A stretch of 64,000 nucleotides of DNA. It comes from Ideonella oryzae. Its GTDB lineage: Bacteria > Pseudomonadota > Gammaproteobacteria > Burkholderiales > Burkholderiaceae_C. Shown in pieces: positions 34,359-42,997 of the stretch. The notes under the pieces were generated by a model that made no database searches, was not told the DNA's origin, and worked only from the letters and a program-made list of their open reading frames with translations. A program made the translations under genes and the position numbers. The stretch is from NCBI RefSeq assembly GCF_024055665.1, contig NZ_JAMXMC010000010.1, positions 62,001-126,000 on the forward strand, in the 5' to 3' direction. Each line of letters opens with the position of its first letter. Position 1 is the first letter of the stretch.

Positions 34359-34817
34359 ATGCGCTACGCAACCCACATTTCCGCACTCTCTCTTCTCATG
34401 CTGGTCGGCTGCGCTTCCGTGCCGATGGAAGGCCAGGAGGTCTCGAAGGCCGCCAAACAGTTCAACCCGCCGGCGGCGGGCAAGTCCGGCGTCTATGTCT
34501 ACCGCTCCGGCAGCTTTGGCGCCGCGCTGAAGAAGGACATCTGGATCGACGACAAGTGCCTGGGAGAGTCGGCCTCCAACGTCTTCTTCTACGAAGAAGT
34601 GGCCGGCGATGCCGAGCACAAGATCGCCACCGAATCGGAGTTCTCGCCCAACGTCCTGCCGCTCACCACGGCTGCCGGAAAGAACTACTTCGTGCGGCAG
34701 TACATCAAGCTCGGCGTGGTGGTCGGGGGCGCGAACCTCGAGCTGGTGAGCGACGAGCAAGGCAAGAAGGAAGTCTCCGGCCTGGAGATGGCTCAGAAGG
34801 GCCACTGCAGCAAGTGA
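34359..34817 (+). CDS. DUF2846 lipoprotein
   Basis: 152 residues from ATG 34359, supported by SD GGAG 5 bases upstream. The lipobox LVGC near residue 18 predicts an acylated cysteine. The rest matches DUF2846 (GVYVYRSGSFGAALKKDIWID, DAEHKIATESEFS), a family of small secreted or outer-membrane lipoproteins of unknown function. It is monocistronic: the gap before holds no obvious operon link, and a hairpin follows at 34825-34846. Confidence 0.8.
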   Translation: MRYATHISALSLLMLVGCASVPMEGQEVSKAAKQFNPPAAGKSGVYVYRSGSFGAALKKDIWIDDKCLGESASNVFFYEEVAGDAEHKIATESEFSPNVLPLTTAAGKNYFVRQYIKLGVVVGGANLELVSDEQGKKEVSGLEMAQKGHCSK

Positions 34818-34824
34818 TGCTTGG

Positions 34825-34846
34825 CGAGCCCCGGCCCCGGGGCTCG
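34825..34846 (+). terminator. Terminator-like hairpin after the DUF2846 gene
   Basis: CGAGCCCCG (34825-34833), loop GCCC, CGGGGCTCG (34838-34846): a perfect 9-bp stem 8 bases past the stop. No T-run follows. Confidence 0.5.
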
Positions 34847-34949
34847 TCCCGAGCTGTCCCCCTAGCTTCGTGAAGCCCCTTCACAGAGCAGCAAAACCCC
34901 AGACCTGAGGCGCTGCGACAGTCGCGAGAACACTTCTCGTTCTCGTCAC

Positions 34950-36173
34950 ATGAAGCTCTCTTCCCCGCGCGCCCGGCGCCTGGTCCTGGGTGCCATCGTG
35001 CTGGTGCTGGCGGCACTGGCGGTGCAGCACTTCTTCCTGCGTCCGCCCGCCCCGCCGGCACTGATCACTGCCCCGGTGCAGCGGGCCGACATCGAAGACA
35101 CCGTGCTGGCCAACGGCACGCTACAGGCCTTCAAGCAGGTCAGCGTGGGTGCCCAGGTGTCAGGCCAGGTCAAGTCGCTCAAGGTGGCCCTGGGCGACAT
35201 GGTCAAGAAGGGCCAGTTGGTGGCCGAGATCGACTCGATGACGCAGCAGAACACGCTGCGCACCGCACAGACCACCCAGGCCAATGTGCAGGCCCAGCTG
35301 AAGTCAGCCCAGGCCACGCTGGCGCAGAACCAACGCACCCTGACCCGTCAGCAGCAGATGCGCCGCTCGGACGCCAGCGCCCAGGCGGATCTGGACAGTG
35401 CCCAGGAAGGCGTCGAGACCGCCCGCGCCAATGTGGAGGCGCTGAAGGCCCAGGTCGAGGCGGCCCGCATCGCCGTGGACACCGCCCAGGTCAACCTGGG
35501 CTACACGCGCATCACCTCGCCCATCGATGGCCAGGTGGTGGCGGTGGTGACGGAGGAAGGCACGACGGTGAACGCCAACCAGTCCACGCCCACCATCCTG
35601 ATCGTGGCCCAGGTGGACACCATGACGGTCAAGGCCTACATCTCTGAAGCCGACATCACCAGCGTCAAGCCCGGCCAGAAGGTGTACTTCAACATCCTGG
35701 GCGAGCCCGACCGCCGCTGGGACACCACACTGCGCAGCATCGAGCCGGCCACCGACAGCATCAGCTCAAGCTCCAGCAGCAGCACCTCCAGCTCCAGCAG
35801 TTCCAGCACCAGCACGACCAGCGCCACCGCCATCTACTACAACGGCAAGTTCGACGTCCCCAACCCCGACCATCTGCTGCGCATCTCGATGACGGCCACC
35901 GTGCACATCGTGCGCAACGCCGCCCAGAAGGCCCTGACCATTCCGGCGGGCGCGCTGGGCCCACGGGGCAAGGACGGCCAGACCCAGGTGCAGGTGGTGG
36001 GGCCGGACGGGCGGCCGCAGCCGCGGATGGTGAAGATCGGCATCAACAACAGCGTGACGGCCCAGGTGTTGGACGGCCTGCGTGAAGGCGAACAGGTGGT
36101 GCTGGGCAACGCGGCCAGCGCGGCCTCGACCACGGGCAGCGGTCAGCGGCGCATGGGCCCGCCCATGTTCTGA
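34950..36173 (+). CDS. macA: MacA-type periplasmic adaptor of an ABC efflux pump
   Basis: A 407-residue membrane-fusion protein with one N-terminal helix (about 10-28), a split lipoyl domain, a helical hairpin (about 100-165) and a beta-barrel. IDGQVVAVVTEEGTTVNA and AYISEADITSVKPGQ match MacA. It bridges MacB to the outer-membrane factor encoded two genes later. Between the barrel and membrane-proximal parts, residues 270-293 form a nearly pure Ser/Thr tract, absent from typical MacA. It lies 12 bases before macB. Confidence 0.9.
   Translation: MKLSSPRARRLVLGAIVLVLAALAVQHFFLRPPAPPALITAPVQRADIEDTVLANGTLQAFKQVSVGAQVSGQVKSLKVALGDMVKKGQLVAEIDSMTQQNTLRTAQTTQANVQAQLKSAQATLAQNQRTLTRQQQMRRSDASAQADLDSAQEGVETARANVEALKAQVEAARIAVDTAQVNLGYTRITSPIDGQVVAVVTEEGTTVNANQSTPTILIVAQVDTMTVKAYISEADITSVKPGQKVYFNILGEPDRRWDTTLRSIEPATDSISSSSSSSTSSSSSSSTSTTSATAIYYNGKFDVPNPDHLLRISMTATVHIVRNAAQKALTIPAGALGPRGKDGQTQVQVVGPDGRPQPRMVKIGINNSVTAQVLDGLREGEQVVLGNAASAASTTGSGQRRMGPPMF
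35757..35822 (+). repeat. Ser/Thr-rich tract in macA
   Basis: About 22 codons, almost all serine with scattered threonine. Codons alternate among AGC, TCC, TCA, AGT and ACC, so it is not a simple DNA microsatellite, although AGC runs occur. It is in frame and lies in the barrel region of MacA. Confidence 0.8.
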
Positions 36174-36185
36174 CGCCGGCATCCC

Positions 36186-38177
36186 ATGAGCGAACACACC
36201 CCCACGGCACCGCTGCTGGACCTGCGCGGCGTCGGCCGAGACTTCCCTGCGGGCGAAGGCACCCTGACGGTGCTGCAGGACATCGACCTGCAGATCCATG
36301 CGGGCGAGATGCTGGCCATCGTGGGCCAGTCGGGCTCCGGCAAGTCCACGCTGATGAACCTGATCGGCTGCCTGGACCAGGCCAGCCGCGGCCGCTACGC
36401 CATCGCCGGACGCGAGGTGGCCCGGCTCAGCCCGGACGAGCTGGCCGAGTTGCGGCGCGAACACTTCGGCTTCATTTTCCAGCGCTACCACCTGCTGTCG
36501 GACCTGACAGCGCAGGGCAATGTGGAGGTGCCGGCCATTTACGCCGGCCTGCCCGCCTCCGCCCGCCACAGCCGCGCGCAGGCCCTGCTGCAGCGCCTGG
36601 GGCTGGGCGAGCGCACCCAGCACGTTCCGGGCAAGCTCTCCGGCGGCCAGCAGCAGCGGGTGTCCATCGCCCGTGCGCTGATGAACGGTGGCAGCGTCAT
36701 CCTGGCCGACGAACCCACCGGTGCGCTGGACAGCGGCTCGGGCGAAGAGGTGATGCGCATCCTGGGCGAACTGCACGCCCAGGGCCAGACCATCATCATC
36801 GTCACCCACGACATGGGCGTGGCCCGCCACGCCGAGCGCATCGTGGAGCTGAAGGACGGACGCATCGTCTCGGATGCGCCCAACACGCCGATGCACGCCG
36901 CACCCGACGGCACCACCGCCCCCCGCACACCTCCGGCTCCGGCCAGGACGCCCACCCTGGCCAGCCGTTGGCGAGCCACGGCCGACAGCCTGGGCGAGGC
37001 CTTCCACATGGCCCTGTTGGCCATGAACGCACACCGCCTGCGCACCCTGCTCACCATGCTCGGCATCATCATCGGCATCGCCTCGGTGGTGTCGGTGGTG
37101 GCCCTGGGCCGCGGCTCCCAGCAGAAGGTGCTGGCCAACATCAGCAGCATCGGCACCAACACCATCGAGGTGTTCTCGGGACAGGGCTTCGGCGACCCGC
37201 GCTCCGCGCGCATCCAAACCCTGCGGCCGGACGACGCCGACGCGCTGGCCGAGCAGTCCTACGTGGACAGCGTCACACCCAATGTGCAGACCTCCGTGAC
37301 TGCGCGGGTGGGCAACATCGACGCCTCGGTCAACGTCACCGGCGTGGGTGACCAGTACTTCCGCGTCAAGGGGCTGGACATGGCCCTGGGCACCGCCTTC
37401 GATGCCGGCGGCATCCGCCGCTACGCCCAGGTGGCGGTGATCGATGACAACGCCAAGAAGAAGCTGTTCCCCACCGGCGACCCGATCGGTCAAGTGCTGT
37501 TCCTGGGCAGCATGCCGGTCTATGTGATCGGCGTCACCGCCAAGAAGGACAGCGCTTTCGGCCCCAACAGCGAGAGCCTGAACATCTTCGTACCCTATAC
37601 CACCGCCATGCGGCGGCTGATCGGCCAGGGCTATCTGCGCAGCATCACCGTGCGGGTGGACGATGCGGCGCCGATGGCCGCCGCTGAACAGGGCATCAAC
37701 CAGCTGCTGGAGCGCCGCCATGGCCGGGTGGATTTCTACGTGCTCAACACCGACAGCATCCGCCAGACCATCGAGAGCACCACGCAGACCATGACCCTGC
37801 TGATCGCCTCCATCGCGGTCATCTCCCTGGTGGTGGGCGGCATCGGGGTGATGAACATCATGCTGGTGAGTGTGACCGAGCGCACCGCCGAGATCGGCGT
37901 GCGCATGGCTGTGGGCGCCCACCAGCGCGACATCCAGCAGCAGTTCCTGATCGAAGCCGTGCTGGTCTGCCTGCTGGGCGGTGTGCTGGGCATCGCGGGG
38001 GCCCTGGGCTTCGGCGCGGTGTTCTCGCACTTCAGCCGGGACTTTGCCCTGTCCTTCTCGTCCACGGCCATGGGGGCCGCCTTCCTCTGCGCCACGCTGA
38101 TCGGCGTCGTGTTCGGCTACCTGCCGGCCCGCAGCGCCGCCCGGCTCAACCCTGTCGAGGCCCTGTCCCGTGATTGA
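36186..38177 (+). CDS. macB: MacB-type fused ATPase-permease efflux protein
   Basis: 663 residues: an N-terminal ABC domain (Walker A GQSGSGKS, signature LSGGQQQRV, Walker B VILADEPT), a linker, one membrane helix at about 280-305 ([17 protein letters not shown]), a large periplasmic MacB domain, and three C-terminal FtsX helices ([20 protein letters not shown] before the last two). The length is normal for MacB (about 650). It exports macrolides, peptides or lipids with MacA and an outer-membrane factor. It follows macA directly and overlaps the next gene's alternative start. Confidence 0.92.
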   Translation: MSEHTPTAPLLDLRGVGRDFPAGEGTLTVLQDIDLQIHAGEMLAIVGQSGSGKSTLMNLIGCLDQASRGRYAIAGREVARLSPDELAELRREHFGFIFQRYHLLSDLTAQGNVEVPAIYAGLPASARHSRAQALLQRLGLGERTQHVPGKLSGGQQQRVSIARALMNGGSVILADEPTGALDSGSGEEVMRILGELHAQGQTIIIVTHDMGVARHAERIVELKDGRIVSDAPNTPMHAAPDGTTAPRTPPAPARTPTLASRWRATADSLGEAFHMALLAMNAHRLRTLLTMLGIIIGIASVVSVVALGRGSQQKVLANISSIGTNTIEVFSGQGFGDPRSARIQTLRPDDADALAEQSYVDSVTPNVQTSVTARVGNIDASVNVTGVGDQYFRVKGLDMALGTAFDAGGIRRYAQVAVIDDNAKKKLFPTGDPIGQVLFLGSMPVYVIGVTAKKDSAFGPNSESLNIFVPYTTAMRRLIGQGYLRSITVRVDDAAPMAAAEQGINQLLERRHGRVDFYVLNTDSIRQTIESTTQTMTLLIASIAVISLVVGGIGVMNIMLVSVTERTAEIGVRMAVGAHQRDIQQQFLIEAVLVCLLGGVLGIAGALGFGAVFSHFSRDFALSFSSTAMGAAFLCATLIGVVFGYLPARSAARLNPVEALSRD

Positions 38178-38181
38178 TCCC

Positions 38182-39588
38182 ATGGCCGCACGTTCACGCT
38201 TCTTACCGCTCCAGGCGCTGACCCTGGCCGCCCTCGCGCTGGCGGCCAGCGGCTGCGCCCTCACCCGCACGCCCTACAGCGCGCCCCAACCGGCCGTGCC
38301 GACCCAGTGGGACACCCCGGCGCCGCCCGGAGCTCCGGCGACCGCTGCCACCGACCACTGGTGGACCCGCTTCGAGGACCCCACCCTGAGCGCCCTGGTG
38401 GACGAAGCCCTGCGACGCAATGCCGACATGGCGGTGGCCGCCCTGTCGGTGAAGCAGGCACAGCTGGCCGCCGAGCTGGCCGACAACGACCGCTGGCCGG
38501 TGCCCAGCGCCAGCCTCAGCAGTCAGTCTCAGCGGGCGATCAACCACACCGGCACCCGCAGCCAGACCCACGGCGCCAGCCTGGGCGCGAGCTGGGAAGT
38601 GGACCTGTGGCAGCGCCTGGCCGCACTGAGCGACGCGGCCCAATGGGAAGCCCAGGCCACCGCGCAGGACCGCCAGGCCACGGCGTTGAGCATCGCCGGC
38701 ACGGTGGCGCTGGACTACTGGCAACTGGCCTACCTGAACCAGCGCGTGGCCAGCGCCCAGGCCAGCCTGGACCACGCGCAACGCACCCGGGACCTGGTGC
38801 AAGCCCAGTACGAAGCCGGCGCCGTTTCAGGCCTGGAGCGGCAGCAGGCCGAACAGACCGTGCTGAGCCAGCAGGCCAGCCTGTCCGCCTTGGCCGAGCA
38901 GCGTTCGCAGGCCCGGCATGCCCTGGTGCTGCTGTTCGACCATGCACCCAGCGCCGACGCGCTGGCCGCGCTGTTGCCGCAGGAGCCGCAGGCCCTGCCC
39001 GAGCGACCCCTGCCGCCGGTGGCCGCCGGCGTGCCAGCCGAGGTGCTGGGGCGGCGGCCCGACCTGCGCGCGGCCGAGCTGCGCCTGCGCGAGACCCTGG
39101 CCAGCAACGACGCCGCCGCGGCAGCCTACTACCCCACGCTGAGCCTGACAGGCACCCTGGGCAGCAGCAGCAACGCGCTGAGCCAGCTGCTGTCCAACCC
39201 GGTGGGCACGCTGGGCGCGGGCCTGACCCTGCCTTTCCTGCGGGTGCGCGAGATGCACCTGAGCAAGGCCAAGAACCAGGCGGCCTATGAAAGCGCGGTC
39301 ATCGGCTACCGCCAGACCCTCTACAACGCCCTGGCCGATGTGCAGAACGCCCTGAGCAACCGCGAGGCCCTGGCCCACCAGGGTGAATGGCTGGCCGGCT
39401 CCCTGGCGGCCGCCCGACAGGTCGAGGCCATGACCGAGGTGCGCTACCGCCACGGCGCGGTGGCGCTCAAGGACTGGCTGGACGCACAGGAGAGCCGCCG
39501 CACGGCCGAGGTGGCGCTGGCCGAGAACCAGCTCGCACGGCTGCAGAACCAGGTCACGCTGTACCAGGCTCTGGGCGGCGGGGTGTGA
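38182..39588 (+). CDS. NodT-family outer-membrane efflux lipoprotein
   Basis: The ATG at 38182 is preferred over the in-frame GTG at 38170, giving 468 residues. The signal peptide ends in a lipobox (AASGCAL, Cys about 25), followed by the two repeated TolC-like domains (DEALRRNADMAVAALSVKQA, then RRPDLRAAELRLRETLASN), as in OprM-type lipoproteins. It is the outer-membrane channel of the MacAB system encoded just upstream. The C-terminus ends in ALGGGV, typical of the family. Confidence 0.9.
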   Translation: MAARSRFLPLQALTLAALALAASGCALTRTPYSAPQPAVPTQWDTPAPPGAPATAATDHWWTRFEDPTLSALVDEALRRNADMAVAALSVKQAQLAAELADNDRWPVPSASLSSQSQRAINHTGTRSQTHGASLGASWEVDLWQRLAALSDAAQWEAQATAQDRQATALSIAGTVALDYWQLAYLNQRVASAQASLDHAQRTRDLVQAQYEAGAVSGLERQQAEQTVLSQQASLSALAEQRSQARHALVLLFDHAPSADALAALLPQEPQALPERPLPPVAAGVPAEVLGRRPDLRAAELRLRETLASNDAAAAAYYPTLSLTGTLGSSSNALSQLLSNPVGTLGAGLTLPFLRVREMHLSKAKNQAAYESAVIGYRQTLYNALADVQNALSNREALAHQGEWLAGSLAAARQVEAMTEVRYRHGAVALKDWLDAQESRRTAEVALAENQLARLQNQVTLYQALGGGV

Positions 39589-39597
39589 GCCGGTTGC

Positions 39598-41073
39598 TCA
39601 GTCCGTCGCCAACCGGGACGGCTCGGCGGAGCCCTGGGCGGCCGGGGCCTGCGCCAGCCCACAGGCCAGCGCCCCCACCCGCTTCAGGCCGGCGCGCTGC
39701 GCGTCGTCCCAGCGGCCCCCCACACCCAGGCGGATGAAGCGGCGGTAGCGGTCGGTGGCGCTGAACATGGTGCCCGGGGCGATGCAGATGCGCTCGGCCA
39801 GGCAGGCCCGGTACAGGGCCATCGAGTCGACGCCCTCGGGCAGTTCCACCCACAGGATGTAGCCGCCGGGCGGGTCGGTCACCTTGCTGCCCTTGGGAAA
39901 GTGGCGGGCGATCAGATCGCGCGCCTCGTCCACCCGGGCGGCGATGGTGCTGCGCAATGCCCGGTAGCCGGCCTCGATGCCCGGCTGGGTCAGCAGATCG
40001 GCCAGGGCCCGCTCCAGGATGACCGCCTGGCCGCCGGAGGTGGTGGCCTTCATGCGCGAGAGCTTGTCCAGCCAGCGCCCCGGCGCCACCCAGCCCAGGC
40101 GCAGCCCCGGCGCGACGGTCTTGCTGAAGGAGCCGCACAGCATCACGTGGCCGCTGGGGTCGAAGGAGGCCACGGCGCGGCGTTTGTCCTCCTGCTCGAC
40201 CAGGTCGTTGTAGAGCACATCCTCGATCAGCGGGATGCCGCGCTCGGCCACCATCTGGGCCAGGCGCTTGCGCTCGGCCAGCGGCATGCAGGCGCCCAGC
40301 GGGTTGCTCAGCGTGGGCACGATGAGCACCGCCTTGACCGGCTGGGTGTCGAAGGCCAGTTGCAGCGCATCGACCGACATGCCGGTGCGCGGATGCGTGG
40401 GAATCTCCAGCGCGCGCAGGTGCAGGTTCTCGACGATCTCCAACAGGCCGAAGTAGGTGGGCGACTCCAGCGCCACCACGTCGCCCGGCTTGGTCACCGC
40501 GCGCAGGCACAGGCTGATCGACTCCAGACAGCTGTTGGTGATGACGATGTCCTTGGCCTCGTGGCCGCAGCCCATGCGCAGGGTGTGGCGGGCCACCGCG
40601 CGGCGCAGCGATTCGTCGCCCGGCCCCAGCGGGTACTGGCACAGGGTGCTGCGGTGGCGCTGGGTGGCGCGGCTGACGGCCCGTCGCACCCGCTCCTCGT
40701 CGAACAGGTCGGCGGTGGGGCAGGCGGCGCCGAAGGAGATGTGATCTTCCGTGGTGGCCAGGCGCATGACCTCGCTGGCCATGGCGCTGACGTCCACGTC
40801 CAGCGAGGCCACCGGCGGCACCGAAGGCTCGGGCTCCGGCAGACGGCGGGGCCGGGCGGCCACGAAGTAGCCGGAACGGGCCCGGGCCTCGATCAGCCGG
40901 GCGTCTTCCAGCGTGCGGTAGGCCTGCACCACGGTGGCCTGCGACACCCCGCGCTCGCGCGCCAGCTCGCGCACCGAGGGAATGCGCTCGCCGCGGGCCA
41001 GCGTGCCGGCCCGGATCGGCCCGGCCAGGGATTCGGCAATCTGCAGGTACAGGGTGTCGGCAGCGCTGTTCAT
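39598..41073 (-). CDS. MocR-family regulator (GntR HTH fused to aminotransferase fold)
   Basis: 491 residues. The N-terminal 75 residues form a GntR winged helix (LARGERIPSVRELARERGVSQATVVQAYRTLEDARLIE), then a linker and a type I aminotransferase domain with the PLP lysine in SFSKTVAPGLRLGW. MocR regulators often respond to amino acids, GABA, or B6 vitamers; PdxR is one member, but the specific ligand cannot be told here. It is divergent from the DUF2917 gene, and inverted half-sites lie between them. Its 3' end nearly touches the convergent NodT gene. Confidence 0.88.
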   Translation of the reverse strand: MNSAADTLYLQIAESLAGPIRAGTLARGERIPSVRELARERGVSQATVVQAYRTLEDARLIEARARSGYFVAARPRRLPEPEPSVPPVASLDVDVSAMASEVMRLATTEDHISFGAACPTADLFDEERVRRAVSRATQRHRSTLCQYPLGPGDESLRRAVARHTLRMGCGHEAKDIVITNSCLESISLCLRAVTKPGDVVALESPTYFGLLEIVENLHLRALEIPTHPRTGMSVDALQLAFDTQPVKAVLIVPTLSNPLGACMPLAERKRLAQMVAERGIPLIEDVLYNDLVEQEDKRRAVASFDPSGHVMLCGSFSKTVAPGLRLGWVAPGRWLDKLSRMKATTSGGQAVILERALADLLTQPGIEAGYRALRSTIAARVDEARDLIARHFPKGSKVTDPPGGYILWVELPEGVDSMALYRACLAERICIAPGTMFSATDRYRRFIRLGVGGRWDDAQRAGLKRVGALACGLAQAPAAQGSAEPSRLATD

Positions 41074-41082
41074 GCGCCGATT

Positions 41083-41115
41083 CTGTATGGGTCACCCCCA
41101 CGCCAACCAATACAG
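41083..41115. promoter_or_regulatory. CTGTAT/ATACAG inverted repeat in the MocR-DUF2917 gap
   Basis: CTGTAT at 41083-41088 and ATACAG at 41110-41115 are exact reverse complements, flanked by GG and CCA. The repeat lies 10-42 bases upstream of the MocR start, in the region that should hold both divergent promoters. Such a site would fit autoregulation by the MocR protein (inference). Confidence 0.45.
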
Positions 41116-41225
41116 ATGTCCCCGAACCGGACCAGCACAGCCGCGCCGCGGGCCCGGTTGTGGCCCCTGCACTGGCCCCTGTCTGTGGCTGGGCCGCGGG
41201 CCGCTGGCGCCCTACCGTGGAGGCC

Positions 41226-41564
41226 ATGAACACGCTGCCCCTCTCCCCGCTTTCCGCCCTGCGGCGCGACCGCAGCCCCCAACCCGCCGGCGCGCACCCC
41301 GTGGCGGCGACCAGCACGCCCCGGCTGCCAGTCGAGCTGGGCCCGCCCACCCTGGCGCTGGCGCCCGGCGAAGTCCTCAGCCGCACCGGGGTGGCGGGCC
41401 TGCATCTGCGGCTGCGGGCCGGCCGCGCCTGGGTGACCGAAGCCCACGACGCCGAAGACCACTTCCTCGGGGCGGGTGACACCTACACCGTGCGGGGCGC
41501 CGGCCTGCTGGTGGTGGAGGCCCTGGGCCCGGAGGTGGCCGTGCTGGTCTGGCAGGCCGGCTGA
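41226..41564 (+). CDS. DUF2917 domain protein
   Basis: 112 residues from ATG 41226. After a Pro-rich N-terminus, a small beta-rich domain (LALAPGEVLSRTGVAGLHLR, RAWVTEAHDAEDHFLGAGDTY, VRGAGLLVVEALG) matches DUF2917. The function is unknown; the fold resembles a small cupin-like barrel. It is divergent from the MocR gene, a frequent arrangement in Burkholderiales (recollection), which suggests it is the main target of that regulator. Confidence 0.75.
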   Translation: MNTLPLSPLSALRRDRSPQPAGAHPVAATSTPRLPVELGPPTLALAPGEVLSRTGVAGLHLRLRAGRAWVTEAHDAEDHFLGAGDTYTVRGAGLLVVEALGPEVAVLVWQAG

Positions 41565-41654
41565 GGCGCGCTTGACCTGACACGCCCCGGGGGCTGGACG
41601 GAGGGCTAACATTCCATCTTTACGCTTGCAAACGTGTCACTCATGGAAGCTTGG

Positions 41655-42560
41655 ATGCCCCCGCTGCGCTACTGGGTCCTGGCCATCTTCATCGCCTCGG
41701 CGCTCTACGCCCACTTCCGGGGCAAGGTGCGCTTCGGCCTCGTGCGGGCGCTGACCGACTTCACCGTGCTGCTGGCACCCGTCAACGCCCTGCTGTACCT
41801 GGGCTCCAAGGTGCCGGCCAAGGCCTGGCTGAACGAGAAGGACTTCCCGGACCTGAAGCCGCTGCAGGACCACTGGCAGGAGATCCGCGAAGAGGCCCTG
41901 CGCCTGAACGACGAGGGCTTCATCAAGGCCGCCGAGGGCTACACCGACATCGGCTTCAACTCCTTCTTCCGCACCGGCTGGAAGCGCTTCTACCTGAAGT
42001 GGTACGGCGAGGACATGCCCTCGGCGATGAAGCTGTGCCCGCGCACCGTCGAGCTGGTCAACCAGATCCCGGGCATCAAGGCCGCCATGTTCACCTCGCT
42101 GCCACCGGGCGCACGCCTGGTGCGTCACCGCGACCCCTTCGCCGGCTCCATCCGCTACCACCTGGGTCTGGTCACGCCCAACTCGGACGACTGCTTCATC
42201 GAGGTCGATGGCGAACGGCGCTCCTGGCATGACGGCCAGCCGATGATGTTCGACGAGACCTTCATCCACTTCGCCGAGAACAAGACCGAGCACCAGCGGG
42301 TGATCCTGTTCTGCGACGTGGAGCGTCCGGTCTACACCGCGCCGCTGGCCTGGTTCAACCGCTTTTTCGGCCGCATCGTGCTGAATGCCGCACGCACCCA
42401 GAACGTCGAGGGCGAGTCGATCGGCCTGGTCAACAAAATCTTTGCCCACGGCTACAAGCTGCGCCTGGCCGGCAAGGCCCTGAAGGCCAAGTCCCGGCCC
42501 ACCTACTACGTGCTCAAGTGGGTGGCCATCCTGGGCGCGCTGTACCTGATCTTCCGCTGA
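41655..42560 (+). CDS. lpxO: Lipid A 2-hydroxylase LpxO (aspartyl/asparaginyl beta-hydroxylase family)
   Basis: Start placed at ATG 41655, with GGAAG 5 bases upstream and an N-terminus that lines up with known LpxO; ATG 41643 and GTG 41634 are alternatives. About 301 residues, with an N-terminal membrane helix, the LpxO-like KTGWKRFYLKWY-like block (here RTGWKRFYLKWYGED), the iron-binding HxD in RLVRHRDPFAGS, and a distal His in FIHFAENKT. LpxO hydroxylates a secondary acyl chain of lipid A with Fe2+ and 2-oxoglutarate at the inner membrane. The C-terminal helix (YYVLKWVAILGALYLIF) fits membrane association. Confidence 0.85.
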   Translation: MPPLRYWVLAIFIASALYAHFRGKVRFGLVRALTDFTVLLAPVNALLYLGSKVPAKAWLNEKDFPDLKPLQDHWQEIREEALRLNDEGFIKAAEGYTDIGFNSFFRTGWKRFYLKWYGEDMPSAMKLCPRTVELVNQIPGIKAAMFTSLPPGARLVRHRDPFAGSIRYHLGLVTPNSDDCFIEVDGERRSWHDGQPMMFDETFIHFAENKTEHQRVILFCDVERPVYTAPLAWFNRFFGRIVLNAARTQNVEGESIGLVNKIFAHGYKLRLAGKALKAKSRPTYYVLKWVAILGALYLIFR

Positions 42561-42573
42561 GCGACCGCCGGCC

Positions 42574-42960
42574 ATGATCACGCTGCTCTGGACCGTCACC
42601 GCCGTGGGCCTGGCGCTCTGGAGCGGTGCCGTCTGGGCCGTGTGGGCGCTGCTGACCCACGACCCAGCCTGGGTCGGCCACCTGCGCGAGTGGCTGGACG
42701 CCAGCCCCGCCGCAGGCTGGCTGGACCACTGGCTGCCCGGCTGGGACGCCCTGCTGGCCGCCATGGTCCAGCTGTTGCAGGCCGTGCTGCGCAGCGTCGC
42801 TGCCTGGATCCCCTGGCTGCTGGGCGCCGTCTGGGCCGGGGGCAGCCTGCTCACGCTGGCACTGGCCGGCCTGCTGCACTGGGCCATCCGCGTGGGCAGC
42901 CGCCCCGTCCAGGCACCGGCACCTGGCCCGTCGCCCACCCCACCCCCGGCCAGCGCCTGA
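42574..42960 (+). CDS. Small membrane protein of unknown function
   Basis: 128 residues that I do not recognise: a hydrophobic helix at about 3-27, a Trp-rich amphipathic middle (WLDHWLPGWDALLAAM), a second hydrophobic stretch at about 75-105, and a Pro-rich C-terminus (APAPGPSPTPPPASA). It lies 13 bases after lpxO and shares its orientation, so it is probably co-transcribed. No function is suggested by sequence alone. Confidence 0.6.
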   Translation: MITLLWTVTAVGLALWSGAVWAVWALLTHDPAWVGHLREWLDASPAAGWLDHWLPGWDALLAAMVQLLQAVLRSVAAWIPWLLGAVWAGGSLLTLALAGLLHWAIRVGSRPVQAPAPGPSPTPPPASA

Positions 42961-42997
42961 GCGCGGCCGGGCATCCCACTTGCTTGCCCGACGCGCC

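Noticed and set aside
35757-35822. CRISPR or a DNA-level minisatellite
   Set aside because: Units are irregular, in frame and encode serine; no spacer/repeat pattern exists.
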